64,000 nucleotides of DNA from RBG-16-66-20 sp036262835 (GTDB taxonomy: Bacteria > Pseudomonadota > Gammaproteobacteria > Burkholderiales > SG8-39): assembly GCA_036262835.1 (NCBI GenBank), contig DATAID010000033.1, positions 1-64,000 on the forward strand. Direction: 5' to 3'. The notes beneath the pieces were generated by a model. That model saw only the letters and a list, made by a program, of their open reading frames with translations. It was not told the DNA's origin and ran no database searches. The first letter of the stretch is position 1, and every line of letters starts with the position of its first letter. Below, piece by piece: positions 19,990 through 27,427 of this stretch. The translations under genes and the position numbers were made by a program.

Positions 19990-20013
19990 AAAAACGGCGC
20001 CCGAGGGCGCCGT
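19990..20013 (-). terminator. Rho-independent terminator of the liv operon
   Basis: Read on the minus strand, a GC-rich hairpin (ACGGCGCCC paired with GGGCGCCGT at 19994-20013) is followed directly by TTTTTCTTC. It lies 24 bp beyond the stop of the ABC substrate-binding gene, the last gene of the minus-strand operon. On the plus strand no T tract follows, so it probably does not end the lipid operon efficiently. Confidence 0.85.
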
Positions 20014-20037
20014 CCGGAAACCGACTCGCGGCCGACT

Positions 20038-21195
20038 CTAGTCGGTGATGTAGTCGGTCAGCGTGCGCCAGCGGCCTTCCTGGATCTGGCAGAGCTTGGC
20101 GCGGCTCGAGCCCAGGTGCTTCTTCGGCCCGAAGCTCTGCTCGTCGCCGCCGAACATGTCGCGCGGCACGGTCAGGCTCTCGAGCGCCTTGTCGAGCGTC
20201 GCCGGCGTCAGGTTCGGACCCGCCTTCTGCGCGGCCGCCTGGAACAGGCTGATGATGATGTAGCCGTAGGTCGAGAAGAGCGTCGGGTCCTCCTTGAACT
20301 TCGCCTTGTAGGAGGCGTACCAGTCGCGCACGTTCTTGGACGGGTCGTCGGCGTACGGGATGTTGATCTGGCAGGTCGAGTAGTAGCCGTTGACCGCCGG
20401 GCCGCCGAGACGCGCGATGATCGCGTCGTAGGAGGCGCTCGTGCCGATGAATTCCGGGTGGTAGCCGAGCTTCCTGGCGGTGGCGACCGTGCCGATCGTC
20501 TCGCGGATGATCGTGCCCATGACGACCGCGTCGCAGCCCGCGCCCTGCATCTTCTGCACCTGCGAGGAGAATTCGGTCGCGCCGCGCTTGAAGGTGGTGC
20601 GCTCGGCGTAGCTCATGCCAAGGTCCTTCAGCGCCGCCGCGCCGCCTTCCATCACCTCGGCGCCGAAATCGTCGTCCTGGTAGAGCGTGCAGACTTTCTT
20701 CAGGCCCTTTTCCTTGACGAGGCGCTTGAGGCCCGCGCGCATCTGGTCGAAGTAGGGCGCGGCGAAGGAGTACTTGAGCTTGGCGAGCGGCTCGTACATC
20801 TGGCGCGCGCCGGAAAGCGGAAAGAGGTGCGCGACGTTCTTTTCCAGGTACAGCGGCATCGCCGCCATCGCGGTCGGCGTGCCGATCGAGCCGAGCGCGG
20901 CGAAGATCTTGTCGCGCTGGATGAGCTTCTGCGCCGCGAGCACGGCCTTCTTCGGATCGTAGCCGTGGTCCTCGACGATGAGCTTGAGCTTGCGGCCGTT
21001 GATGCCGCCCTGCTCGTTTATCTCGTCCACCTTCATGCGCATGCCGTTCACGGTCGGCTTGGAGAAGCCGACGATCGGCCCCGACAGGTCCTGCACGGTG
21101 CCGATGACGATCTCGGTCTTGGTGACGCCCTGCACCTGGCCGAACGCCACAGGCGCGGCGAGCGCGAGCGCGGCGGCAACGACGGTCTTTCTCAT
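20038..21195 (-). CDS. livK: ABC transporter periplasmic substrate-binding protein, Liv/amide-urea family (385 aa)
   Basis: A type I periplasmic-binding protein that would deliver its ligand to the LivHMGF permease in the same operon. Signal peptide MRKTVVAAALALAAPVAFG, then TEIVIGTVQDLSGPIVGFSK, the standard first strand of the Peripla_BP_6 fold; the two-lobed domain runs to the C-terminus. ATG at 21195 is chosen for its signal peptide and the GGGAGGG Shine-Dalgarno just upstream. It is the last gene, after the phytanoyl-CoA dioxygenase gene, and is followed by a terminator. Despite the 'branched-chain amino acid' label, members next to acyl-CoA ligases commonly bind aromatic or aliphatic acids, and that is what the context suggests. 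Confidence 0.92.
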   Translation of the reverse strand: MRKTVVAAALALAAPVAFGQVQGVTKTEIVIGTVQDLSGPIVGFSKPTVNGMRMKVDEINEQGGINGRKLKLIVEDHGYDPKKAVLAAQKLIQRDKIFAALGSIGTPTAMAAMPLYLEKNVAHLFPLSGARQMYEPLAKLKYSFAAPYFDQMRAGLKRLVKEKGLKKVCTLYQDDDFGAEVMEGGAAALKDLGMSYAERTTFKRGATEFSSQVQKMQGAGCDAVVMGTIIRETIGTVATARKLGYHPEFIGTSASYDAIIARLGGPAVNGYYSTCQINIPYADDPSKNVRDWYASYKAKFKEDPTLFSTYGYIIISLFQAAAQKAGPNLTPATLDKALESLTVPRDMFGGDEQSFGPKKHLGSSRAKLCQIQEGRWRTLTDYITD

Positions 21196-21234
21196 GACTC
21201 CCTCCCTTGGATGATTCGAGGCGAACTTTATCAT

Positions 21235-22059
21235 TCACTCCGGCAGTCTGGCGCCGCTCGCGCGCGCCTGCTCCCGCACCGCGTTGGCGTAGCCGGGTTC
21301 GAGCGCCTTGGCGGGATGGCTCGCGGTGAGCTGGCCCATGAAGGGCGGATGGATCGAGTAGCCGAGCAGCTCCTGCAGCCGACGCGGCATCTGGCTCGCC
21401 ACTTCCGCCGGCACGCCGAGCAGGAAATTCTCCTGCTGGCGCGCCCAGGGCTGGCAGTACTGGTTGGAGAAGGCGAGGCGCTCGGCGCCGCTGCGGTTCT
21501 CGCCGCCCCGGTGCACGGTCGTGCCGGAAAAGAGCACGCAGGCGCCCGCCGGCATCGTGAGCCTCACCGGCCTCGCGCCCGCGACGCGCTCGCGCCAGTC
21601 CTCGCCCCAAAGATGACTGCCGGCGATCACCTCGGTCGCGCCGTTTTCGTCCGTGAACGGGTCGACCGCCGCGATCGTGGAAAACGAGATCATCGGCCGG
21701 GGTCGCGGCACGGTGTAGAACGGGTCGTCGTGGTGGAAGGCCTGCGCCTTCTCCCCCGGGCGGATGCAGATCGCCTGGCTCGCCGTGAGAAGAAAGTTGG
21801 GCAGGAGGAACCGCGCGCAGAGCGCAAGCACCCGCTCATCGAGCACGATGTCCCAGAACACCCGCGCGCGCGCGACGAGCGTGTAGACGCGCTCGGTCTT
21901 CAGCCCCTCGAAATCGTTGCGGCCGGCGTGCGAGCCGAGGTAGTAGCCGAGCACGCGCCGCACCTCGGCGAGGCGCGCGTTATCGAGAAAATCCGCAATG
22001 ACCGTGTAGCCGTCGCGCTCGATCGCGGCGGCATGCGCGTCGAGATCGAAACCCTTCAG
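21235..22059 (-). CDS. Phytanoyl-CoA dioxygenase (PhyH) family 2-oxoglutarate/Fe(II) oxygenase (274 aa)
   Basis: A non-haem iron oxygenase of the PhyH family; the best known member alpha-hydroxylates 3-methyl-branched acyl-CoA. Iron ligands are visible as HHDD (residues 109-112, H-x-D) and a distal His183 in TTVHRGGENRSG, with the downstream Arg likely to bind 2-oxoglutarate. The conserved N-terminus (FDLDAHAAAIERDGYTVI) directly follows CTG at 22059, which overlaps the ligase stop as CTGA. There is no in-frame ATG, GTG or TTG between the upstream open region and residue 33, so CTG is the best start. It lies between the acyl-CoA ligase and the transporter binding protein, so an imported, CoA-activated acid is a plausible substrate. 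Many PhyH proteins act on unrelated compounds. Confidence 0.85.
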   Translation of the reverse strand: MKGFDLDAHAAAIERDGYTVIADFLDNARLAEVRRVLGYYLGSHAGRNDFEGLKTERVYTLVARARVFWDIVLDERVLALCARFLLPNFLLTASQAICIRPGEKAQAFHHDDPFYTVPRPRPMISFSTIAAVDPFTDENGATEVIAGSHLWGEDWRERVAGARPVRLTMPAGACVLFSGTTVHRGGENRSGAERLAFSNQYCQPWARQQENFLLGVPAEVASQMPRRLQELLGYSIHPPFMGQLTASHPAKALEPGYANAVREQARASGARLPE

Positions 22060-23876
22060 GCGGCTTCCTTTACGTACATGGATTCGATGAGGCCCTTGTA
22101 CTTCTCGTTCACGAGCTTTCGCTTGAGCTTCATGGTCGGGGTGAGCTCCTCGTCCTCGGCCGTCAGCTTCTGCTCGATGAGGCGGAATTTCTTCACCTGC
22201 TCGACGCGTGCGAACTGCTCGTTCACCCGGTCGACCTCGCGCTGGATCAGCGCCTGGATCTCGGGCCGGCGGCACAGGCTCGCGAAATTCGAGAACGGAA
22301 TGGCATTGTCCTGCGCATAGCGCTCGACGTTCTCGTGGTCGATCATGATGAGCGAGGTGAGATAGGGCCGGCGCTCGCCGATCACCACGGCGTCGGTGAT
22401 GAAGGGCGAGAACTTGAGCTGGTTCTCGAACTCCGAAGGCGTGATGTTCTTGCCGCCCGCCGTGATGATGATGTCCTTCATGCGGTCGGTGATGTAGAAG
22501 TAGCCTTCGGCATCCACCCGGCCGACGTCGCCCGTGTGCAGCCAGCCGTCCTTCAGCGTCTCGGCGGTCTTCTCCGGCTGGTTGAGATAGCCCATGAAGA
22601 CGGTCTTGCCGCGCACGAGCAGCTCGCCTTCCTCCGACACCTTCACCTCGGCGTGCGACATGCGCGGCCCGATCGAGCCGGGCTTGATCCGTCCTTCGAT
22701 GTTGGAGGTCACCGCGCCGCAGGACTCGGTCTGGCCCCACACCTCGTACATCTCGAGGCCCAAAGCCATGTACCAGCGGATGAGCTCGGGCGAGATGGGC
22801 GCCGCGCCGGTGATGAGGACTTTGGCGCGATGCACGCCGATCACCTTGCGCACGTTGTTCAGCACGAGAAGGCGCGCCAGCCAAAAGGCAAACTGGAGCG
22901 CCGCGGGGACAGCCTTGCCCTCCTCGCGCAGCTTCGCGCGGCGCAGGCCCACGCCGATGGCGATCTTGTAGGCCCACTGCTGGAGCCATCCGGCCTGCTT
23001 GAGGCCGATCAGCACGCCCGAGTAGAACTTCTCCCACACCCGCGGCACTGCCGTAAGCACCGTCGGCGCGATCTCGCGCACGTTCTCGGGCACTGTTTCC
23101 GGCTTTTCCACGAAGTTGAGCACCGCGCCCGCGTAGATCGCGTGATATTCGCCGCCGACCCGCTCCGCGATGTGGCAGAGCGGCAGGAACGCCATGCGCT
23201 CGTCCTCCGGCCCTTGTGGAAAGGCCGCCTGGTAGGCCTCGCAGGTGAGCACGATGTTCGCGTGCGAGATCATGGCGCCCTTCGGCCTGCCGGTGGTGCC
23301 CGAGGTGTAGACGAGGATGGCGAGATCCTCGGGTTTGCGCAGGCCGATGCGCCGTTCCCATTCGCCCGGATGCGCGGCGTCGTACTCGGCGCCGAGCGCG
23401 CGCAGCTTCTCGAGGCTCAGCACCTGCGGGTCGGCGAGCTCGTGCAGGCCTTCCATGTCGAAGACGATGATCTTGCGCAACCGGGTGAGGCGCGCGCGCA
23501 CTTCCAGTACCTTGTCGAGCTGCTCGTCGTCCTCCACAAAAACGTGCACGCTGCCCGAATCGGCGAGCAGGTATTCGACCTGCGAAGCGGCGTCGGTGGG
23601 GTAGATCCCATTCACCACGCCCGCCGCGCCGAGGGCGCCGAGGTCCGCGCACATCCATTCCTTGTTGGTGTTGGAGAGGATGGAGACCACCTCGCCCGGC
23701 TCGTAACCCAGGGCGACGAGCCCCATCCCGATCTCGCGCGCGGCGCGGCCGAGCGCCTCCCATGAGACGCTCTTCCAGATGCCGAATTCCTTCTGCCGGA
23801 AGATCGTTCCGGAGGAGCGCGTCTGCACCCCGTGCCAGAACATTTTGGGAACGGTATCGATTGCGTTTGGACTCAT
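22056..23876 (-). CDS. AMP-dependent long-chain acyl-CoA synthetase (about 606 aa)
   Basis: Activates a carboxylic acid to its CoA thioester via an acyl-AMP. ANL-family motifs: YTSGTTGRPKGAMISH (A3, about residue 185), ITGAAPISPELIRW, YEVWGQTESCG (A5), GWLHTGDVGRVD (A7) and the hinge region DRMKDIIITAGGKNI (A8, about residue 435); C-terminal PTMKLKRKLVNEKY. It resembles the long-chain/FadD15 group. The start is ambiguous among ATG at 23900, 23882 and 23876; I chose 23876 because it forms an ATGA overlap with livF, like neighbouring junctions. Its position inside the Liv operon couples uptake to activation. Confidence 0.93.
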   Translation of the reverse strand: MSPNAIDTVPKMFWHGVQTRSSGTIFRQKEFGIWKSVSWEALGRAAREIGMGLVALGYEPGEVVSILSNTNKEWMCADLGALGAAGVVNGIYPTDAASQVEYLLADSGSVHVFVEDDEQLDKVLEVRARLTRLRKIIVFDMEGLHELADPQVLSLEKLRALGAEYDAAHPGEWERRIGLRKPEDLAILVYTSGTTGRPKGAMISHANIVLTCEAYQAAFPQGPEDERMAFLPLCHIAERVGGEYHAIYAGAVLNFVEKPETVPENVREIAPTVLTAVPRVWEKFYSGVLIGLKQAGWLQQWAYKIAIGVGLRRAKLREEGKAVPAALQFAFWLARLLVLNNVRKVIGVHRAKVLITGAAPISPELIRWYMALGLEMYEVWGQTESCGAVTSNIEGRIKPGSIGPRMSHAEVKVSEEGELLVRGKTVFMGYLNQPEKTAETLKDGWLHTGDVGRVDAEGYFYITDRMKDIIITAGGKNITPSEFENQLKFSPFITDAVVIGERRPYLTSLIMIDHENVERYAQDNAIPFSNFASLCRRPEIQALIQREVDRVNEQFARVEQVKKFRLIEQKLTAEDEELTPTMKLKRKLVNEKYKGLIESMYVKEAA

Positions 23877-24646
23877 CGCCATTGCTTTTTCTTCTTCCAT
23901 CGACGTTGCCCGCGAACGCCGTGCGCCTTCATGCCGAGATAGAACTCCTGCACGTCCTTGTTCTCCGCGAGCCGCTTGCAGGTATCTTCCATGACGATGC
24001 GGCCGACCTCAAGGACATAGCCCCGGTCGCCCACCTCGAGCGCCATGTTGGCGTTCTGCTCGACGAGGAGGATCGTCGCGCCCTGCTCGCGGTTGATCCT
24101 CACGATGATGCGGAAGATCTCCTGCGTGAGGAGCGGCGAGAGGCCGAGGCTCGGCTCGTCCATCAGCATGAGCTTCGGGCGCGAGAGCATCGCGCGGCCG
24201 ATCGCCAGCATCTGCTGCTGGCCGCCGGAGAGGAGCCCCGCCTGCTGCTTCTCGCGCTCCTTCAGGATGGGAAAGTAGCCGTAAACCATTTCGACGTCCT
24301 TCGCCACGCCGTCGGCGTCGCTGCGCGTGTAGGCGCCCATCCGCAGGTTTTCCTCGACCGAAAGGAAGGGAAACACCTCGCGTCCCTCGGGCGCGTGCCC
24401 GATGCCGCGGCGCACGATCCAGTCCGGATTGCGGCCGCCGATCTCCTCGCCGCCGAAGCGGATCTGACCCTTGCTCGGGTCGATGATGCCGGAGATGGTC
24501 TTGAGGATCGTCGATTTGCCCGCGCCGTTCGCGCCGAGCACGGTCACGATCTGGCCCTTCGTGACCGAAAGGCTCACTCCGCGCAGGGCCTGGACCGGGC
24601 CGTAGCTCGCCTCGACGTTGCTCAATTCCAGGATCGTGTCGCTCAC
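23873..24646 (-). CDS. livF: ABC transporter ATP-binding protein LivF (257 aa)
   Basis: One of the two ATPases of the Liv-type importer. Walker A GANGAGKST (about residues 38-46), signature LSGGQQQMLAIGRAM (about 139), Walker B KLMLMDEPSLGLSP (about 158), and a switch His replaced by Gln in LLVEQN, as usual in LivF. GTG start at 24646, overlapping the livG stop as GTGA. The last 15 residues are Lys/Arg-rich (GQRRWKKKKQ), an atypical basic tail next to the ligase start. Confidence 0.95.
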   Translation of the reverse strand: MSDTILELSNVEASYGPVQALRGVSLSVTKGQIVTVLGANGAGKSTILKTISGIIDPSKGQIRFGGEEIGGRNPDWIVRRGIGHAPEGREVFPFLSVEENLRMGAYTRSDADGVAKDVEMVYGYFPILKEREKQQAGLLSGGQQQMLAIGRAMLSRPKLMLMDEPSLGLSPLLTQEIFRIIVRINREQGATILLVEQNANMALEVGDRGYVLEVGRIVMEDTCKRLAENKDVQEFYLGMKAHGVRGQRRWKKKKQWR

Positions 24647-25407
24647 GCCGCCTTGCCCAGGTAAGCCTCGATCACCTTCGGATGCGACTGCACTTCGGCC
24701 GGCGTGCCTTCGGCGATCAGCTTGCCGAGGTTCAAGGCCAGCACGCGGTCCGAGACGCGCGACACGAGGTTCATGTCGTGCTCGACCATGAGCACCGTGA
24801 TGCCGAGGTGCTTCTTGATGTCCTCGATCCAGAACGCCATGTCGTCGGTCTCCTCCGGATTCAAGCCCGAGGACGGCTCGTCGAGCAGCAGCAGCCGCGG
24901 CTCGGTGGCGAGCGCGCGGCCGAGCTCGACCACCTTGCGCACGCCGTAGGGCAGGCCGGCGACGAGGCTGTCGCGGACCTTGGCCAGGTCGAGGAAATCG
25001 ATCACCCGCTCCACCGCTTCGCGCGCCGCGAGCTCCGCGCGCCGGGCGGCGCCGGTGAAGAGCAGGTCCTGCCAGAGCGAGCTCGCGCGGTGGCGGTGCC
25101 GCCCGATGAGCAGGTTCTGCAGCACCGTCGCATGCTCGAAGAGCTCGATGTTCTGGAAGGTGCGCGCGATGCCGAGGGTCGCGACGCGGTGCGGCGAGAG
25201 ATGGTTGATCTCCCTGCCCTCGAAGAGGATCTTTCCGGAGGTGGCGGGATAGATCAGGCCGACCAGGTTGAAGATCGTCGTCTTGCCCGCGCCGTTGGGG
25301 CCGATGATCGTGAAGACTTCGCCGCGCTTCACCTCGAACGACACGCCGTCCACCGCGACCACGCCGCCGAAGCGAATTCCCAGATTGTCGACTTTGAAAA
25401 AACTCAT
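24643..25407 (-). CDS. livG: ABC transporter ATP-binding protein LivG (254 aa)
   Basis: The second ATPase of the importer. Walker A GPNGAGKTT (about residues 37-45), the LivG-type signature LPYGVRKVVELGRAL (about 151), Walker B LLLLDEPSSGLNP and the switch motif VEHDMNLV. ATG at 25407 overlaps the livM stop as ATGA; the gene stop overlaps the livF GTG. The long Q-loop insertion (HRASSLWQDLLFTGAARR) is normal for LivG. Confidence 0.95.
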   Translation of the reverse strand: MSFFKVDNLGIRFGGVVAVDGVSFEVKRGEVFTIIGPNGAGKTTIFNLVGLIYPATSGKILFEGREINHLSPHRVATLGIARTFQNIELFEHATVLQNLLIGRHRHRASSLWQDLLFTGAARRAELAAREAVERVIDFLDLAKVRDSLVAGLPYGVRKVVELGRALATEPRLLLLDEPSSGLNPEETDDMAFWIEDIKKHLGITVLMVEHDMNLVSRVSDRVLALNLGKLIAEGTPAEVQSHPKVIEAYLGKAA

Positions 25408-26477
25408 CGCAGCCTTTCCGACTTCATGTAGCTCTTCTGGCGCCTGAACATGCCGCGGCGGTAGAAGGGAAAGAGCTCGAAGTAGGTGCGGATCTTCAGC
25501 CAGCGCCCGTAGAGGCCGAGCGGCTCGAAGATGATGAAAAGGATGAGGATGAGGCCGAACACGACGGCCTGCAGGCCGCCGGGCGCCATCCCCTCGGGCA
25601 AATAGCCCTTGGCGATCGAGAGGAGCTGCGGCAGCACGATGATGAAAGCCGCGCCCAGCACCGCGCCGTGCAGGAACCCGATGCCGCCCAGGATGACGAT
25701 GGTGATCAGCTCGATCGACTGGAAAAGCGTGAACTGCTCGGGCGAGATGAAGGCGATCTTGTGCGCGTAGAGCGCGCCGCCGACGCCGGTCAGCGCCGCG
25801 GAAAACGCGAACGCGAGCGTCTTGTACTGGGCAGGGTTGACTCCCATGCAGGAGGCCGAGATCTCCGAGTCGCGGATGGCGACGAAGGCCCGCCCCGTGG
25901 GCGAGCGCAGCAGGTTCACGCAGGCGAGGCAGCAGAGCACGGTGAGCGCAAGGCAGAGGTAGTAGAACGCCTCGTCGGAGTCGAGCGTCCAGCCCAGAAG
26001 CTGCACCGGCTTCACGTGCTTGCCTTCGTTGCCGCCCGTGAGGCCGTGCCAGCGCGTGATGATCTCCTCGACGATCACGTTGAAGGCGAGCGTCGCAATC
26101 GCGAGGTAGATCCCCTTCAGCCGCAGGGCCGGCAGGCCGACGATGAGCCCGGCGATCGCGGCAAAAAGCGCGGCGCAGGTAATCGAAACGAGGAAGGGCA
26201 TGCCCGCCGCCTGCAGCAGCGCCTCGGTGTAGGCGCCCACCGCGAGGAACGCGGCATGGCCGAGCGAGACCTGCCCGGTAAAGCCCGTCAGCATCATCAG
26301 CCCGAAGCCGACGATCGAATAGATGAGGATGAAGTGCAGCTGCGACATCACGTACTCGCCCGCCCACCATGGCGCGGCGAGGAGCGCGAGCATGAGAAGG
26401 CCGTACCAGAACACCTGCCCGCCGTGCTTGAAGAGGCGAATGTCCTGCGCATAGTCGGTCTTGAAGATGAAGCGCAT
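25404..26477 (-). CDS. livM: Branched-chain-type ABC transporter permease LivM (357 aa)
   Basis: Inner-membrane permease subunit with about 9-10 hydrophobic segments. The LivM hallmarks are GFTGQVSLGHAAFLAVGAY (about residues 65-83) and SPTGRAFVAIRDSEISASCMG (about 188, the cytoplasmic EAA-like loop). ATG at 26477 shares one base with the livH stop (TGATG). The basic C-terminal 35 residues follow the last helix. It pairs with LivH to form the channel. Confidence 0.94.
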   Translation of the reverse strand: MRFIFKTDYAQDIRLFKHGGQVFWYGLLMLALLAAPWWAGEYVMSQLHFILIYSIVGFGLMMLTGFTGQVSLGHAAFLAVGAYTEALLQAAGMPFLVSITCAALFAAIAGLIVGLPALRLKGIYLAIATLAFNVIVEEIITRWHGLTGGNEGKHVKPVQLLGWTLDSDEAFYYLCLALTVLCCLACVNLLRSPTGRAFVAIRDSEISASCMGVNPAQYKTLAFAFSAALTGVGGALYAHKIAFISPEQFTLFQSIELITIVILGGIGFLHGAVLGAAFIIVLPQLLSIAKGYLPEGMAPGGLQAVVFGLILILFIIFEPLGLYGRWLKIRTYFELFPFYRRGMFRRQKSYMKSERLR

Positions 26478-27355
26478 CAGACTTTCTTCTTGCCGGTATC
26501 GCCGAAGATTCCCGAGGGCCAGACGAGGAGCACGACGAGAACCACCACATAGGCGGCGACATCCTTGAAGCCCTCCGGCAGGTAGAAGCCGGCAAGCGCC
26601 TCGACCAGGCCGATGATGAGGCCGCCGACGATCGCGCCCGGGACGCTGCCGAACCCGCCCACCACCGCGGCCGGAAACGCCTTCAGGCCGATGAAGCCCA
26701 TGTTCGAGTGCACGAAGGTGACCGGCGCGAGGAGGATCCCCGCGAACGCGGCGACGCCCGCCGAAAGGCCCCAGATCATCATGTTCACGCGCCGCACCGG
26801 GATGCCCATGTAGTAGGCGGCGAGCTGGTTCTGCGAGGTCGCCTGCATCGCCACGCCGAGCTTGGAGCGGCGGAAAAAGAAATAGAGCGCCGCGCAGAGC
26901 GCCGCCGTCATGGTGATCGCCATCAGCTGCTGCACGGGCAGGATGACGCCGCCCAGGCGCCACACTTCGTCGGCGAAAGGCGTCGGGATCTGGTAGGTCT
27001 CGGTGCCCCAGCCGGGCACCATCGTCACCGCGCCGCGCAGCACGTAGCCGACGCCGATCGTGATCATCACCACGGTGAACGCCGGCTGGCCCAGCACCGG
27101 CCGCAGGACAAGGCGCTCGATCAGCATGCCGACCGCCGCCATGCAGGCGATGGCGAAAAGAATGGTCGCCCAGTACGGCCAGCCCATCATCACGCTCGCC
27201 GTGAGCGCGAAGAACGCGCCGAGCATCATCAGGTCGCCCTGCGCGAAGTTGACCGTCTCGGTCGCCTTGTAGATGAGCACGAAGCCGAGCGCGACCAGCG
27301 CGTACACGCAGCCGAGCGACACGCCTGCAACCAGCAGCTGGAGCAATTCGACCAA
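26477..27355 (-). CDS. livH: Branched-chain-type ABC transporter permease LivH (292 aa)
   Basis: First gene of the seven-gene minus-strand operon. Hydrophobic throughout, with the LivH motifs YALVALGFVLIYKATETVNFAQGD (about residue 19 on) and the loop SKLGVAMQATSQNQLAAYYMG (about 165). The start is TTG at 27355, supported by a strong Shine-Dalgarno (AAGGGGAGG at 27360-27368) and because it gives the standard N-terminus (VELLQLLVAGVSLG); no ATG or GTG fits. The frame remains open far upstream opposite the atuA gene, which is not real coding. The divergent promoter with the palindrome at 27384 precedes it. Confidence 0.94.
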   Translation of the reverse strand: MVELLQLLVAGVSLGCVYALVALGFVLIYKATETVNFAQGDLMMLGAFFALTASVMMGWPYWATILFAIACMAAVGMLIERLVLRPVLGQPAFTVVMITIGVGYVLRGAVTMVPGWGTETYQIPTPFADEVWRLGGVILPVQQLMAITMTAALCAALYFFFRRSKLGVAMQATSQNQLAAYYMGIPVRRVNMMIWGLSAGVAAFAGILLAPVTFVHSNMGFIGLKAFPAAVVGGFGSVPGAIVGGLIIGLVEALAGFYLPEGFKDVAAYVVVLVVLLVWPSGIFGDTGKKKV

Positions 27356-27383
27356 CCCGCCTCCCCTTGCGCGAAATTTTAGC

Positions 27384-27395
27384 AAGCAATTGCTT
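27384..27395. promoter_or_regulatory. Perfect 12-bp palindrome AAGCAATTGCTT, candidate operator between livH and atuA
   Basis: The only AT-rich perfect palindrome I noticed in the gaps of this GC-rich window. It sits in the 72-bp divergent gap between livH and atuA, overlapping the candidate -35 of the atuA promoter. On the other strand it lies just before TAAAAT, a good -10 match for livH. It could let one repressor control both directions. The TetR gene three genes downstream is the obvious candidate, as AtuR-type TetR repressors control atu operons in pseudomonads. Confidence 0.5.
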
Positions 27396-27418
27396 TTCAA
27401 CTGCGCGGTAACTAGACT
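27390..27418 (+). promoter_or_regulatory. Candidate sigma-70 promoter for atuA
   Basis: TTGCTT at 27390-27395 and TAGACT at 27413-27418 are separated by exactly 17 bp. The predicted transcription start near 27425 is only about 3 bases before the ATG at 27428, and no Shine-Dalgarno is present. The transcript may therefore be nearly leaderless. The match to consensus is moderate. Confidence 0.4.
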
Positions 27419-27427
27419 GAAATCGCG

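Noticed and set aside
22056..23763. Fusion of PhyH with a long upstream minus-strand frame (842 codons)
   Set aside because: The upstream part is a different frame of the acyl-CoA ligase gene and has shadow-type composition; only the last 274 codons are a recognisable protein.
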